A DNA stretch of 64,000 nucleotides from Nitrosomonadales bacterium (GTDB lineage Bacteria; Pseudomonadota; Gammaproteobacteria; Burkholderiales; Nitrosomonadaceae): positions 1 through 64,000 of the forward strand of contig VFJL01000007.1 of the NCBI GenBank assembly GCA_009886095.1. Direction: 5' to 3'. The notes under the pieces are model-generated. The model was given only the letters and a program-made list of their open reading frames with translations. It was not told the DNA's origin and did no database searches. The translations under genes were made by a program, and so were the position numbers. Below are positions 8,070 to 18,856 of this stretch, in pieces (the stretch's first letter is position 1; each line of letters opens with the position of its first letter).

Positions 8070-10007
8070 TCAGGCGGGGTTACAAAAGAACCGTTCCACT
8101 TCGGTCAAATCGCGTGTGCGTTTCATTGGTGGCAAGCTTTGCCAGATTTTCTTTCCGTAGGATTTCGTAACGAGGCGGGGGTCGCAGATCATCAATACCC
8201 CGCGATCAGTTTCGTCGCGGATCAATCGCCCTGCACCTTGCTTCAGGTTGATGATAGCGCGCGGAAGCTGATATTCCATGAAAGCATTGCGCCCATCCTT
8301 GTTGATTTTCTCGATACGTGCCGACAACACCGGGTCATCGGGCGGTGCGAACGGAAGCTTGTCTATCACTACCAGCGACAATGCTTCACCGCGAACGTCT
8401 ACTCCTTCCCAAAAAGATTGGCTGCCAATTAGTACTGCATTGCCCAGTTTTCGAAAGCGCTCTAGCATATCGGAACGCGAACTCTGTCCTTGCAACAATA
8501 CGGGATAATTGAGTTGTTCGCGCTCAAATGCTTCCAGCAGCAATTCATGCACCCGTTGCATTGCCCGCAGACTAGTACATAAGAAGAATGCACGACCGCC
8601 ACTGGCCTTCAGTACTGGCAGCGCAGCCTTTACCACCTCTTCGGTGTATTCACGATTACTCGGTTCGGGCAAGCCAGTTGGTACATAGAGCAGGGCTTGA
8701 TTGGCGAAATCAAATGGGCTATCCCAGCAGGCGGACTGTGCCGTAGCCAGACCCATCTCATCGAGATAATGTGAGAAATTGCCGTTTACCGCTAATGTTG
8801 CAGAAGTAAATATCCATGCACGCGGCGAGGCATTTAACTGTTTGTTGAATATCTCAGCAATCGACAACGGCGTGGCGTTGAGCTGTAGCGCATGGCTAAA
8901 TACTTCCAGCCAGCGTACGAACCCTTCGGTTTCCGCTTGGTCGCGCCAGTGTTTTATGTTGATAGCGATTTCACACGCACGTTGCCAGCAGTTTTCCAGT
9001 CCCTCAGAACGCTCAGCCTGGCTTTCCAGCATTGCCGTCAGTATGGTAAGTTTTTCCAGCAACTCATCCAGCATACTGCCAAACTTGGGATTTTTCATTA
9101 CTGCAACTAGCGGTAGGCGAGTGTTGTCACCTTCGATAGTCAGGCGTAAATCGCGCGTCGCTTTTTCCATCGCCGCAATAGCGTCAGGCAGTACAGTAAA
9201 GTCCTTGGCACCCAGCAGCGCTTCAGTCTCAGTATCGTGTGCGAGTTCCAGCAATTGGCTGGTGCTCACCGATTCACCGAAAAACAGGCTGGCAGTTTCC
9301 GGTAACTGGTGAGCTTCGTCGAAAATTACTGTATTACAAGCAGGTAATAGCTCTGACAGACCTTCATCGCGTAGCATCACATCAGCAAAAAATAAATGGT
9401 GATTGACCACCACTACATCTGCTGACAGTGCCTGTTTTCGAGCTTCCATAACGAAGCAATCCTTGTAGCTAGGGCAATCTGAGCCGAGGCAACTTTCGCG
9501 CGTGGAAGTTACTTGTTGCCAGACTGTGGCATTTTCAGGTACTTCGCTTAGACTACTTTTATCGCCGCTTCTGCTGACATTTGCGTAACGCTCGATCAAT
9601 TTTAGATACTTTACCTCGTCGCGACTGGTAAAACTGGCACGTCCATCCTGTAAGGTGCGTTCCAGATGATAATGGCACACATAATTGGCACGCCCCTTCA
9701 ACAATGCCACTGTGACCGGCACTTTGAGTGCAGTGCGTACGGTAGGAATATCGCGACTGAAAAGTTGATCCTGCAGTGTCTTGGTGCCGGTGGAAATTAT
9801 TACCTTACCGCCTGCCAGCAGCGCAGGGACGAGATAAGCAAAGGTCTTGCCAGTACCGGTGCCTGCCTCTGCCACTAGAATGCGGTTTTCAGCAATAGTG
9901 TCGGCTATTGCTTGTGCCATTGCCAATTGCTGCGTACGCGCACGGTAGCCCGGTACAGATTGTGCCAGCACACCGTTGATGGAAAAAAAAGGATCGAGAT
10001 CAGGCAT
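8070..10007 (-). CDS. yoaA: XPD/DinG-family ATP-dependent helicase, YoaA type
   Basis: 645 residues, closer in length to YoaA than to DinG. The Walker A motif (EAGTGTGKT), the DEAH box (VIFDEAHQLPE) and the C-terminal motif VI region (LKQGAGRLIRDETDRG) are present. Four cysteines suited to a 4Fe-4S cluster are visible (CHYH, then CLGSDCPSYKDC). These are 5'-3' helicases for repair of blocked replication. In E. coli YoaA works with the chi subunit HolC, which is also encoded in this window at 34.1-34.6 kb. Confidence 0.9.
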   Translation of the reverse strand: MPDLDPFFSINGVLAQSVPGYRARTQQLAMAQAIADTIAENRILVAEAGTGTGKTFAYLVPALLAGGKVIISTGTKTLQDQLFSRDIPTVRTALKVPVTVALLKGRANYVCHYHLERTLQDGRASFTSRDEVKYLKLIERYANVSRSGDKSSLSEVPENATVWQQVTSTRESCLGSDCPSYKDCFVMEARKQALSADVVVVNHHLFFADVMLRDEGLSELLPACNTVIFDEAHQLPETASLFFGESVSTSQLLELAHDTETEALLGAKDFTVLPDAIAAMEKATRDLRLTIEGDNTRLPLVAVMKNPKFGSMLDELLEKLTILTAMLESQAERSEGLENCWQRACEIAINIKHWRDQAETEGFVRWLEVFSHALQLNATPLSIAEIFNKQLNASPRAWIFTSATLAVNGNFSHYLDEMGLATAQSACWDSPFDFANQALLYVPTGLPEPSNREYTEEVVKAALPVLKASGGRAFFLCTSLRAMQRVHELLLEAFEREQLNYPVLLQGQSSRSDMLERFRKLGNAVLIGSQSFWEGVDVRGEALSLVVIDKLPFAPPDDPVLSARIEKINKDGRNAFMEYQLPRAIINLKQGAGRLIRDETDRGVLMICDPRLVTKSYGKKIWQSLPPMKRTRDLTEVERFFCNPA

Positions 10008-10029
10008 GCGAAATGAGTTGTCGGCTACT

Positions 10030-10168
10030 GGGCAGCTTTAATAATTTAGAGTTCTAAACTGGATAAGGTGAGAATGAAAAATGTAGGCGCGGCGTATGAT
10101 TGATATGTAAGGAAATTTTTTGTGAACAATGAAGTATCGTGACGAAATCCGGACTTTCAGAGGCAGCC
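10030..10168 (-). repeat. Dispersed 140-bp repeat, copy C (inverted orientation)
   Basis: Read on the minus strand it starts GGCTGCCTCTGAAAGTCCGG, has the core ACATATCAATCATACGCCGCGCC and ends near TTATTAAAGCTGCC. It fills the gap between ppk2 and yoaA. Its left end abuts or includes the ppk2 stop codon (10168-10170), so it may have trimmed the 3' end of that gene. Confidence 0.75.
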
Positions 10169-10974
10169 TATCGTGCCAGTAGATTTTTTTCTGGATAGAT
10201 CGCATCGTATGTCGATACAATTTTCAGGTCTGGCAGGATTAGCCGCTCGGCTTTATCTGCGTAATCCAGCCGACTGAGCATATCCTTGATGATATTGAGT
10301 CGTGCCAGTTGCTTGTCGTCGGCATGTACAATTGTCCAAGGGGTTATGAGATTGTGGGTTTGTGCCAGCATTTCATTGCGCGTCAGACTGAATTGTTTCC
10401 ATTTTCTGAGCGCCTGGTTGTCAAGTGCGCTGATTTTCCATTGTGTGAGAGGATCCAATCTGCGCTTATCCAAGCGTCTCTTCTGCTCGGGTTTGCTGAT
10501 ATCGAGGTAATACTTGAAGAGCTTAATGCCAGAGCAAACTAACATATGCTCGAAATTTGACACTGATCCAATGAATTCCTTGTATTCGGCGTCGGTACAA
10601 AACCCCATTACCCGCTCGACACCTGCCCGGTTATACCAACTGCGGTTAAACAGTACGAGTTCCTGGGCTACAGGCAGATATGAGACATAACGTTGAAAAT
10701 ACCACGAACTGAGGTCTCGATCAGAGGGTTTACCAAGGGCTACGATCCGTGTTTCACGCGGACTTAAATGCTGAACAATGCGCTTGATCGTCCCATCTTT
10801 GCCAGATGCATCTCGGCCTTCAAAGATGATCAGTATCTTTTCGTTGTACTTTATGAAGTGTCGCTGCAGCTTAACAAGCTCAATCTGAAGTTTATTCAGA
10901 CTATCCTCATAGGCTTTTTTAGATATCCCAGACGAAGACTTACTCACATTTTTTTTATCTATTTTTCTGCTCAT
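10168..10974 (-). CDS. ppk2: Polyphosphate kinase 2 (PPK2)
   Basis: A 268-residue single-domain PPK2. It has the P-loop FEGRDASGKDGTIKRI and the lid and Walker B features FQRYVSYLPVAQELVLFNRSWYNRAGVERVMGF split around residues 100-135, then DPLTQWKISALD. PPK2 enzymes transfer phosphate between polyphosphate and nucleotides. In a cell with PPi-linked enzymes nearby, it fits a phosphate-anhydride energy reserve. The start lies shortly after M-S-R-K-I-D-K-K, a basic N-terminus. Confidence 0.93.
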   Translation of the reverse strand: MSRKIDKKNVSKSSSGISKKAYEDSLNKLQIELVKLQRHFIKYNEKILIIFEGRDASGKDGTIKRIVQHLSPRETRIVALGKPSDRDLSSWYFQRYVSYLPVAQELVLFNRSWYNRAGVERVMGFCTDAEYKEFIGSVSNFEHMLVCSGIKLFKYYLDISKPEQKRRLDKRRLDPLTQWKISALDNQALRKWKQFSLTRNEMLAQTHNLITPWTIVHADDKQLARLNIIKDMLSRLDYADKAERLILPDLKIVSTYDAIYPEKNLLAR

Positions 10975-11010
10975 AGCTGAGTACCTATTTAATCTAAATC
11001 CGGCAGTTGG

Positions 11011-11130
11011 ACAGGGTAGAGTGTACGGTTTTTGGGGTGCAGGGCAAGACGCAATGACGCGGAATGGTCATTCCATTCCAAGAAGTTGCAACGCAGCCAT
11101 GTACTGCAAAAACCATGTAATCTACCCTGT
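11011..11130. repeat. Imperfect long inverted repeat (MITE-like or large hairpin)
   Basis: ACAGGGTAGAGTGTACGGTTTTTG (about 11011-11034) is mirrored by CAAAAACCATGTAATCTACCCTGT (about 11107-11130). A nested GGAATGG/CCATTCC pair lies in the middle. The 255-bp region between ppk2 and pgl holds nothing else I can recognise. It differs in sequence from the 140-bp family. Confidence 0.6.
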
Positions 11131-11229
11131 AGCGAACTCACCCAGAAGGTAAAGAGCAAACACTACAAAAAGTTACTATAAATCATATCGTTAAATTGAA
11201 AGATGAGCGGTCAACTGCCGGGTTTAGGT

Positions 11230-11955
11230 TTAAAGATTCTTGACAGACAACGGCATCAGTAGTGCAGATTCTACCAACACATCAACACCTGTTGCTGGCA
11301 ATATTGCTCGTGCAGGAATATTTTCTCCGTTACGCCACTTAGCTACCGCTTCATACTTGGACTCACCGGCGACCAGGAATATCACTTGCCGCGAACGGCT
11401 CAACCGCGCCGCGCTCAGCGACACGCGCTGCAGCGGTGGCTTGGGTGCATTAAATATCGCTAATGTGTCCGGTGAGCCAGGCGCGATGCCCCATTCATGA
11501 TCGGGAAACAGGCTCGCAGTATGGCCATCCTCACCAAGCCCGAGCAGTACCAGATCGAACATACCGATAGTGCGCAAAGTTTTAGCATATTCACGAGCTG
11601 CTGTGTCTGCTCCAGCTTCACCCGGAATTATATGCAACTGGGTTGCGGGTATGGGTACGTGATCGAACCATGCTGCTCCAGCCATGCGCGAGTTTCTGTC
11701 TGCGCTGGTTGGCGGCAGGCAGCGTTCGTCGCTGAAGTAAATATGCCATACAGACCAGTCAGTATCCGCCAAGCACAATTGTCGATAGATCTCGCGTGGC
11801 GTCTCTCCACCGGAGATCACCAGATGGAATTGTCCGCATTGCTGAATTGCCAGCGTTGCGCTGCCGAGAATTGCATTCAGTGCCGCGTGCTGCAGCGCCG
11901 ATAGATCGGCGACCGCATGCCAGCGGCACTCTTCAGAAATAATGGGATTGGTCAC
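11230..11955 (-). CDS. pgl: 6-phosphogluconolactonase (Pgl/DevB)
   Basis: 241 residues of the NagB/RpiA-like fold. The DevB-type motifs are present: ISGGETPREIYRQL, YFSDERCLPPTSADRNS and LGLGEDGHTASLFP. It hydrolyses 6-phosphogluconolactone in the oxidative pentose phosphate pathway. zwf and gnd are not in the window. The gene stands alone, with the inverted repeat element downstream of its 3' end. Confidence 0.93.
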   Translation of the reverse strand: MTNPIISEECRWHAVADLSALQHAALNAILGSATLAIQQCGQFHLVISGGETPREIYRQLCLADTDWSVWHIYFSDERCLPPTSADRNSRMAGAAWFDHVPIPATQLHIIPGEAGADTAAREYAKTLRTIGMFDLVLLGLGEDGHTASLFPDHEWGIAPGSPDTLAIFNAPKPPLQRVSLSAARLSRSRQVIFLVAGESKYEAVAKWRNGENIPARAILPATGVDVLVESALLMPLSVKNL

Positions 11956-12047
11956 TTCGACACGTACAATGCAGTCCCATACACCATCCAGTGCCTCAGC
12001 CTCAGCTGGTTTTCAGCTGTTCGATGGATAATGAACTTAAGACGGCT

Positions 12048-13736
12048 TTAGAAGCGAATGACATACTGGACATAAATGAGATCCGGCGAGACATTGCCTC
12101 TGCCACCAGTGGGGGTCGTAGTGTTTTTGATAAAGTCACCGGCCCACAGTTTGGAATAGCCGAGCAGGACATCCTGATGGCGGTTGATGTGGATATTGAA
12201 GCGCAAATCCAGTTCGTCACCTACATCCCTACCTGCCTGACCGGTGGAATCCTGACGGTAGGCTACACCTGAAGCATTGTATAAGGCGTCATGTGAATTA
12301 GCCAGAAAGAACCGATGGTACTGGGCAATGAATGTGAACCAAGGCTGCGGATGCAGAGTAAACTGGGCATTAAAGTCGTGGATATTTTGTCGGCCCACTC
12401 TATCCAGGAAACCCATGTAATAGTGTCCGAACGGAAAGAGCTGGTTAAAGGTATTAGTTTGACCATCATTAGGATTTCTGTCGCCGGAAGCGTAGTCGTA
12501 GCGTAGCCATAGCTGTGGATTCATGGGTAACTGGGAAAATTGATAGCCGATACCGGAGGCTATCGCGCCAGCGGAGATATCCGTAGGAGCGCCGCTGCTG
12601 ATAATGGTTGATCTGCCAAATTGATACATACCCTCCAATTCATAGAGGAACTGGTTGTAATTGCCGACATAGCGGCTACCTACGGTATGTACGACAGAAT
12701 TTCCCGTATTCAGGGTACCTATAATCTTGGGCGAAACACCGGAGTTATTATTGTCCAGGCTCAGGAAATAGAGGTCAGCAAAATGGCCTCTTTGGGGTTT
12801 ATACGTTGCCCACAAGCCATAGAAATCTCGATTCGTATCCCAGTTGTCAAAGTTGGTCGGGTTCACATTCATCGGGCGTACCCAGAATGCATCCAGATCC
12901 AATTTCGGACTATGCCAGAAAGTTTTGACACCCTGAAAGGTTCGTCGCGTGTTAACCCAGTCGAGGGTGGAAATCAATCTCTGGGAGCCGTACAGCAGCT
13001 CTTGCCGACCGACGCGAAGATAGGCCTGACCATCCTTCACGTCTGCTATCTTGATATCAGCAAACAGGTTCAGCATATCGGTATGATTTGCGTCGACAGC
13101 CAGGGGAGCTTTCTCTTGAGAGTAGCTGCGGGAGTCTATACCCTCGGCAAAGAGCCGAATCTTATCCCGGTACCACAAATCGGCGTGAAGTCGAGTTCGT
13201 AACAGGTTATAAGTATTATCCCCGGGCTCAAGGCGACTTCCCGACTCTCGCATATTCCGGAACCAGAAACTTCCGCCAAAAGACAGGAGCCAGTCGCTAC
13301 CAAGATGGATACGTTTGACTGGGTCAAAGACGTCCTTCTCATAGCCTGGCTTTTCCATATACCGGAAATCCAATTCAGATGATGAGACCGGAAGAAGGCC
13401 GAAAGGAGCATGCGGGGCAACAGGTGGGGCTTTACGTTCATTCCCGGTGAGCAAATCCCAGAGGGAGTAATACCCGGGTCCTGAAGGTGGCACTATAAAT
13501 ACTCCCGGACGAGGCATTGGTGTCACGGGAGGGACTTTGGACCAATCAAACTTACTCTCAACTACCGGAGTTGCTGCAGTATTTTTAGGGGCGACGGCAG
13601 TTGGGTTTGCAAGAACCTGAAAGGTTAGGCCTAAGATCCCCACGCCTAGGCAAAATTTCGGCAACCATCTGCGCGCACCCATTGCGCGATGACCGGTGAT
13701 TATGGCTGGGGAAGACAGAGGGTAGGGCGGTTTCAT
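12048..13736 (-). CDS. Alginate-export-family outer membrane porin
   Basis: 562 residues. Alternating amphipathic beta strands run from about residue 150 to an aromatic C-terminus (LIYVQYVIRF), the outer membrane sorting signal. Family features of the alginate export domain include RIHLGSDWLLSFGGSFWFR and a strand with RVGRQELLYGSQRLI. A signal peptide is visible in WLPKFCLGVGILGLTFQVLA, so M19 (13682) is a plausible start. A proline-rich linker follows. No alginate synthesis genes are adjacent, so the substrate is unknown. Confidence 0.8.
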   Translation of the reverse strand: MKPPYPLSSPAIITGHRAMGARRWLPKFCLGVGILGLTFQVLANPTAVAPKNTAATPVVESKFDWSKVPPVTPMPRPGVFIVPPSGPGYYSLWDLLTGNERKAPPVAPHAPFGLLPVSSSELDFRYMEKPGYEKDVFDPVKRIHLGSDWLLSFGGSFWFRNMRESGSRLEPGDNTYNLLRTRLHADLWYRDKIRLFAEGIDSRSYSQEKAPLAVDANHTDMLNLFADIKIADVKDGQAYLRVGRQELLYGSQRLISTLDWVNTRRTFQGVKTFWHSPKLDLDAFWVRPMNVNPTNFDNWDTNRDFYGLWATYKPQRGHFADLYFLSLDNNNSGVSPKIIGTLNTGNSVVHTVGSRYVGNYNQFLYELEGMYQFGRSTIISSGAPTDISAGAIASGIGYQFSQLPMNPQLWLRYDYASGDRNPNDGQTNTFNQLFPFGHYYMGFLDRVGRQNIHDFNAQFTLHPQPWFTFIAQYHRFFLANSHDALYNASGVAYRQDSTGQAGRDVGDELDLRFNIHINRHQDVLLGYSKLWAGDFIKNTTTPTGGRGNVSPDLIYVQYVIRF

Positions 13737-13807
13737 GGCTAAAATTCCAATGGATTAATCAATAAATCTATTTGAGTGATAAAGTCTGCTTGGCAGCAAG
13801 CGACAAG

Positions 13808-13827
13808 CATATTACGTGGGTAATATG
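13808..13827. promoter_or_regulatory. Inverted repeat CATATTAC-GTGG-GTAATATG
   Basis: A perfect 8-bp inverted repeat with a 4-nt spacer lies about 70-90 bp upstream of the porin start and downstream of the glcG-like gene. No T-tract follows on the minus strand, so an operator is as likely as a terminator. Confidence 0.4.
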
Positions 13828-13963
13828 CAATTTTTATGCGTGACTATGACTTTAGTCGCGTCATTAGGAGCTTCATAGCACGATAGATCAAGTGTAAACA
13901 GGATAAACGGGTATGTAAATATTGATTAAATAAATTGAACAATAGCGACTGGTCGAGGACATG

Positions 13964-14374
13964 TCAACTGGATTTTAGCAGTGCATCTACCCCAGCTTGA
14001 GCGATTTGCGTATCTTGATTGGAACGTACACCACTGATGCCGATCGCACCGATGAATTGCCCATCTACAGTGATAGGCAAGCCTCCCTCGATCGGTAGAG
14101 TTCCGGGTAGGCCAAGATATCGCATAGACCCATCCGCGATATGCTCCTGCCACACTTTGGTAGGACGGCGGAAGGCAATTGCAGCGCGGGCTTTCTGAAT
14201 CGCCACTTCGATACTGCCAAACTGGGTGCCGTCAAGGCGTAGCAGATGGAGCAAGTGAGCCCCATCATCGACGATGGCAATCACTACTAGCCAGCCGTTA
14301 TTTCTGGCTTCTGCTTCTGCAGCAGAGGCGATTTTCTTTGCATCATCAAGCGTGAGAGTAATCTTGTTATTCAT
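13964..14374 (-). CDS. GlcG/HbpS-family protein
   Basis: 136 residues from ATG 14374; the frame extends to 14437 but similarity starts at MNNKITLTLDDAKKI. The fold is the GlcG/HbpS alpha-beta domain with VVIAIVDDGAHLLHLLRLDG, the AIQKARAAIAF helix and PIEGGLPITVDGQFIGAIGISG. Relatives bind heme or are encoded with glycolate oxidase or other redox enzymes, but no reaction is established for most of them. There is no signal peptide, so it is cytoplasmic. It lies downstream of hppA and is separated from it by a strong hairpin. Confidence 0.8.
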   Translation of the reverse strand: MNNKITLTLDDAKKIASAAEAEARNNGWLVVIAIVDDGAHLLHLLRLDGTQFGSIEVAIQKARAAIAFRRPTKVWQEHIADGSMRYLGLPGTLPIEGGLPITVDGQFIGAIGISGVRSNQDTQIAQAGVDALLKSS

Positions 14375-14434
14375 CGGGAATATCTGGGAAATATATTGCA
14401 ATAGAGATTGACCGAATTTGATTTTTACCAATAA

Positions 14435-14466
14435 CAAGGCACGCGGGAATTTCCCAGCGTGCCTTG
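14435..14466 (-). terminator. Hairpin terminator after hppA
   Basis: CAAGGCACGC at 14435-14444 pairs with GCGTGCCTTG at 14457-14466, and the loop itself contains GGGAA/TTCCC. On the minus strand the hairpin directly follows the hppA stop. The following T-tract is weak (TTATTGG), so efficiency is uncertain. Confidence 0.6.
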
Positions 14467-14481
14467 CGAAATAACAAAAAT

Positions 14482-16524
14482 TTACAGCAGTGGCACAATT
14501 AGCAGCGCAGTAATATTCATTATTTTAATCAACGGATTGATTGCAGGTCCAGCGGTGTCCTTGTAGGGATCACCTACGGTGTCGCCGGTTATGGCAGCCT
14601 TGTGTGCTTCTGAACCCTTTCCGCCGAAATGCCCGTCCTCAATATATTTCTTGGCATTATCCCAGGCACCGCCACCGGCAGTCATGGAGATGGCCACGAA
14701 AATACCGGTGATAATGGCGCCGATCAGTACGCCGCCTAAGGCTACCGGGCCAAGCAATAGACCAACGAGTACCGGTACCGCCACGGGAAGCAGCGAAGGA
14801 ACAACCATTTCCTTAATGGCCGCTTTAGTCACCATGTCTACCGCTCTAGAATAATCCGGTTTGGCTGTACCTTCCATAATGCCTGGAATTTCCTTGAACT
14901 GGCGGCGTACTTCCACTACCACCGAGCTGGCGGCACGGCCGACCGCTTCCATCGCCATCGCTCCGAACAGGTAGGGCACCATGCCACCAATGAACAGGCC
15001 GATAATTACCATGTGATCGGACAAGTCAAAGGTTAGCATCTTGCCTTCGCTGGAAAGCGCATGAGTATAATCGGCAAACAATACCAGCGCAGCCAGACCG
15101 GCGGAGCCGATGGCATAACCTTTGGTTACTGCTTTGGTCGTATTGCCGACGGCGTCCAAAGGATCAGTGATATCACGAATTTCTTTTGGCAATCCGGCCA
15201 TTTCTGCGATGCCACCGGCGTTGTCAGTGATCGGGCCATAGGCATCAAGCGCAACGATGATGCCGGCCATGGACAGCATTGAAGTTGCGGCAATGGCAAT
15301 GCCATACAATCCCGCCAGCTCATGAGCACACCAGATCGAAAGACATACGACCAGCACCGGAGCGGCAGTGGACTTCATGGAGACACCCAGACCTGCGATC
15401 ACGTTGGTACCGTGGCCGGTACTGGATGCCTCCGCAATATGTTGCACTGGCCCATATTCGGTGGAGGTGTAGTACTCGGTAATCCACACCATGGCGGCGG
15501 TTAGTGCCAGACCGACCAGTCCAGCAAGGTACAAATTCATCGCTGAGATATTCTTGCCGCCAATTACTACACCATCGCCCAACATCGTGGTAGTAATAGG
15601 ATAATAAACGATTGCTGCCAGTATGCCGGCAACTGCCAGGCCGCGATAAAGCGCGTTCATGACCTTGCCACCATCACGTGCTTTGACAAAGTAACAGCCA
15701 ATGATGGAGGCGATGATGGAAAATCCACCGAGCACCAGTGGGTAGATCACTGCATTTGCACTTGTAACCGGGTCGGTGATCAGCAATCCACCCAGTAACA
15801 TGGTAGCGATGATGGTCACGGCGTAGGTTTCAAACAAGTCGGCGGCCATGCCGGCACAGTCACCCACGTTATCGCCAACATTGTCAGCGATAACCGCCGG
15901 ATTGCGCGGATCATCCTCAGGAATGCCAGCCTCAACCTTACCTACCAAGTCAGCACCTACGTCGGCACCTTTGGTGAAAATACCGCCACCAAGACGGGCG
16001 AAAATTGAAATCAGCGAACTACCAAAGGCCAAGCCCACCAAGGAATGGGTTGCATCCTCTGCAGTGGTGCCCAGACCGACGGTAAGAAAAGCGTAATAGC
16101 CCGCTACGCCCAGAAGACCCAAGCCGACCACCAGCATGCCAGTGATTGCCCCGCCCTTGAAGGCGACATTAAGTGCGGCGTTGAGACCTTCTCTGGCGGC
16201 TTCTGCGGTACGCACATTGGCACGAACCGACACGTTCATGCCGATGTAACCGGCAATACCCGACAGAAACGCACCAAGAGCAAAACCGACTGCGGTTTTC
16301 CAACCCAAGGCAGCAAAAATGGCCACCAGCAGAATCACGCCGACTATACCAATAGTAGTGTATTGCCGATTCAGATAAGCGGAAGCGCCTTCTTGAATCG
16401 CAGTGGCGATCTCGCGCATGCGATCGTTGCCAGCTGGCAAACTCAGAATCCATTTAATCGAAAACGCTCCATACAGAAGCGCAGCCATCGCGCAACCGAT
16501 TGCGATGATTAGACCATTACCCAT
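14482..16524 (-). CDS. hppA: Membrane-bound proton-translocating pyrophosphatase HppA
   Basis: 680 residues with about 16 membrane helices. The PPi-binding signature [20 protein letters not shown] and the following [13 protein letters not shown] are intact. The [10 protein letters not shown] segment carries lysine where potassium-dependent enzymes have alanine, so this should be the K+-independent H+-pumping class (family knowledge). ATG 16524 is chosen because GGAG lies just upstream; an upstream ATG (16536) is less likely. With the neighbouring PPi-PFK it points to PPi as an energy currency. Confidence 0.96.
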   Translation of the reverse strand: MGNGLIIAIGCAMAALLYGAFSIKWILSLPAGNDRMREIATAIQEGASAYLNRQYTTIGIVGVILLVAIFAALGWKTAVGFALGAFLSGIAGYIGMNVSVRANVRTAEAAREGLNAALNVAFKGGAITGMLVVGLGLLGVAGYYAFLTVGLGTTAEDATHSLVGLAFGSSLISIFARLGGGIFTKGADVGADLVGKVEAGIPEDDPRNPAVIADNVGDNVGDCAGMAADLFETYAVTIIATMLLGGLLITDPVTSANAVIYPLVLGGFSIIASIIGCYFVKARDGGKVMNALYRGLAVAGILAAIVYYPITTTMLGDGVVIGGKNISAMNLYLAGLVGLALTAAMVWITEYYTSTEYGPVQHIAEASSTGHGTNVIAGLGVSMKSTAAPVLVVCLSIWCAHELAGLYGIAIAATSMLSMAGIIVALDAYGPITDNAGGIAEMAGLPKEIRDITDPLDAVGNTTKAVTKGYAIGSAGLAALVLFADYTHALSSEGKMLTFDLSDHMVIIGLFIGGMVPYLFGAMAMEAVGRAASSVVVEVRRQFKEIPGIMEGTAKPDYSRAVDMVTKAAIKEMVVPSLLPVAVPVLVGLLLGPVALGGVLIGAIITGIFVAISMTAGGGAWDNAKKYIEDGHFGGKGSEAHKAAITGDTVGDPYKDTAGPAINPLIKIMNITALLIVPLL

Positions 16525-16673
16525 TAAAATCTCCAATTGAAGTCAGACCGTCTGAGAATGCATACGGAATTTCGGCCCAATAATTCCGTATAACAGTTTG
16601 TACGTGAAACAAAATACAAGGGGAAAGCATTGTTTTTAGATGCTACCGCAAGATATATCAAGTTTGATGAGAC

Positions 16674-17933
16674 TCAAATCTTGAAATCACCCAGTTTTTT
16701 CTTAACTGCCACGTTCTTTAGTCGCACGTAATTGGGCAAACCATCCTTGTAAGGCGGATAGTCCTCACCTTTGATGAGCGGAGTCAGATATTCGCGGCAT
16801 TTGTCAGTAATGCCAAAACCATCTTTGGTGATGAAATTGCCAGGCATCATTTTTTCCACATTGGCGACTTTGGAGAGTTGTGCCATACCAACTTTCCATT
16901 TGTAGGGTTTGTTGGACAGGCGTTCTATCGTAGGCATTACCGAGTTATGTCCCTTAATGGCAAATTCCACAGCAGCCTTGCCCATCGCATAAGCCTGCTC
17001 AACGTCGGTTTTAGACGCAATATGACGGGCAGCGCGTTGCAGATAGTCTGCCACACCCCAGTGATATTTCAGTCCGAGGCCGTCCTTGATAATATTTGCC
17101 ACCACTGGCGCAACACCACCTAACTGGGCATGACCGAAAGCGTCACGTAGCCCCTGGTCGGAGAGAAAATTGCCATCTGCACCTTTTACGCCCTCGGACA
17201 CCACCACTGAGCAGTAACCGAATTCCTTGACGTAGCTATCCACCTTGGCGAGAAATTTTGCTTTATTGAATGCGATTTCCGGAAATAAAATGATAATTGG
17301 AATTTCACAGTCCTTACTCGACGCCAGGCCACCCGCGGCTGCGATCCATCCGGCATGGCGCCCCATTACTTCCAGCACGAATACCTTGGTCGATGTTTTT
17401 GACATACTGGCCACGTCAAAGCTTGCTTCGCGTGTCGATACAGCGATATATTTTGCCACCGAACCAAAGCCGGGGCAGCAATCGGTAATAGGCAGATCAT
17501 TATCAACGGTTTTTGGAACGTGAATGGCCTGGATCGGATAACCCAGCGTATCAGCCAGTTGCGATACCTTAAGGCAGGTATCGGCGGAATCACCACCGCC
17601 GTTATAAAAGAAATAGCCAATATTATGCGCCTTGAATACTTCGATCAGGCGTTCATATTCGCGCCGGTTCTGTTCAAGGCTTTTTAATTTGTAGCGGCAG
17701 GAGCCAAACGCGCCGGAGGGCGTATGACGCAACGCTCTGATTGCCGCGATGGAATCCTTGCCGGTATCGATCAGGTCTTCGGTCAGGGCGCCGATAATAC
17801 CGTTGCGGCCAGCATAAACTTTACCGATTTCTCCCTTTCGCTTGCGTGCGGTTTCGATAAGACCGGCGGCAGATGCATTGATGACAGCGGTGACTCCACC
17901 AGATTGGGCATAAAAAGCATTTTTCGCAACCAT
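16674..17933 (-). CDS. pfp: Pyrophosphate-dependent 6-phosphofructokinase
   Basis: 419 residues. The phosphofructokinase fold is clear from YAQSGGVTAVINASAAG, YNGGGDSADT and PKTVDNDLPITDCCPGFGS. The GGGDS motif, where ATP enzymes have GGDGS, marks the PPi-using group. The substrate region MGRHAGWIAAAGGLA is conserved. It catalyses reversible phosphorylation of fructose 6-phosphate with PPi, so it can serve glycolysis or gluconeogenesis. The start has a perfect AGGAG. It lies between adk and hppA, all on the minus strand. Confidence 0.93.
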   Translation of the reverse strand: MVAKNAFYAQSGGVTAVINASAAGLIETARKRKGEIGKVYAGRNGIIGALTEDLIDTGKDSIAAIRALRHTPSGAFGSCRYKLKSLEQNRREYERLIEVFKAHNIGYFFYNGGGDSADTCLKVSQLADTLGYPIQAIHVPKTVDNDLPITDCCPGFGSVAKYIAVSTREASFDVASMSKTSTKVFVLEVMGRHAGWIAAAGGLASSKDCEIPIIILFPEIAFNKAKFLAKVDSYVKEFGYCSVVVSEGVKGADGNFLSDQGLRDAFGHAQLGGVAPVVANIIKDGLGLKYHWGVADYLQRAARHIASKTDVEQAYAMGKAAVEFAIKGHNSVMPTIERLSNKPYKWKVGMAQLSKVANVEKMMPGNFITKDGFGITDKCREYLTPLIKGEDYPPYKDGLPNYVRLKNVAVKKKLGDFKI

Positions 17934-18044
17934 ATTATTTTCTCCTGATTATCCAAATCGTTTGCAGTCTTGGCGGCACTGGATTGCTCCGTTTTTGAAT
18001 GAGAACCCAGTTACGATAAAGTCCGCATGTCATCATAATTTAAG

Positions 18045-18713
<669 letters not shown>

Positions 18714-18722
18714 CTAAATAAA

Positions 18723-18749
18723 ACTCCCCGCGGGAATGGCGGGGGAGTG
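18723..18749 (-). terminator. Terminator or attenuator hairpin in the adk leader
   Basis: ACTCCCCCGC/GCGGGGAGT pair with one bulged base, and on the minus strand the stem is followed by TTTTATTT. This has the form of an intrinsic terminator, yet it sits about 25 nt before the adk start with no upstream gene on the same strand within 18.7-21 kb. It may be left from a lost neighbour or may attenuate adk. Confidence 0.65.
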
Positions 18750-18812
18750 GATACTCGTCTCAGCGACGCCCAAGATTATATCGTAAACAGGCTGAATTCT
18801 CGAGCTTTTTGC

Positions 18813-18831
18813 TACTCGTATAATATGAGTA
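18813..18831. promoter_or_regulatory. Near-palindromic operator over a TATAAT promoter element
   Basis: TACTCGTATAATATGAGTA is a 19-bp near-perfect palindrome (one mismatched pair) with a perfect -10 hexamer TATAAT at 18819-18824. No clear -35 is seen. It lies between divergent adk and the DUF2796/ABC operon. Fur/Zur-type operators have similar AT-rich symmetry, so metal control of the operon is plausible but not shown. Confidence 0.5.
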
Positions 18832-18856
18832 TCTACCTTCTCGGCAAACCGAAAAA

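Noticed and set aside
8779-9312. 177-residue frame opposite the helicase gene
   Set aside because: Antisense shadow of a well-supported helicase, rich in serine, with no homology features.
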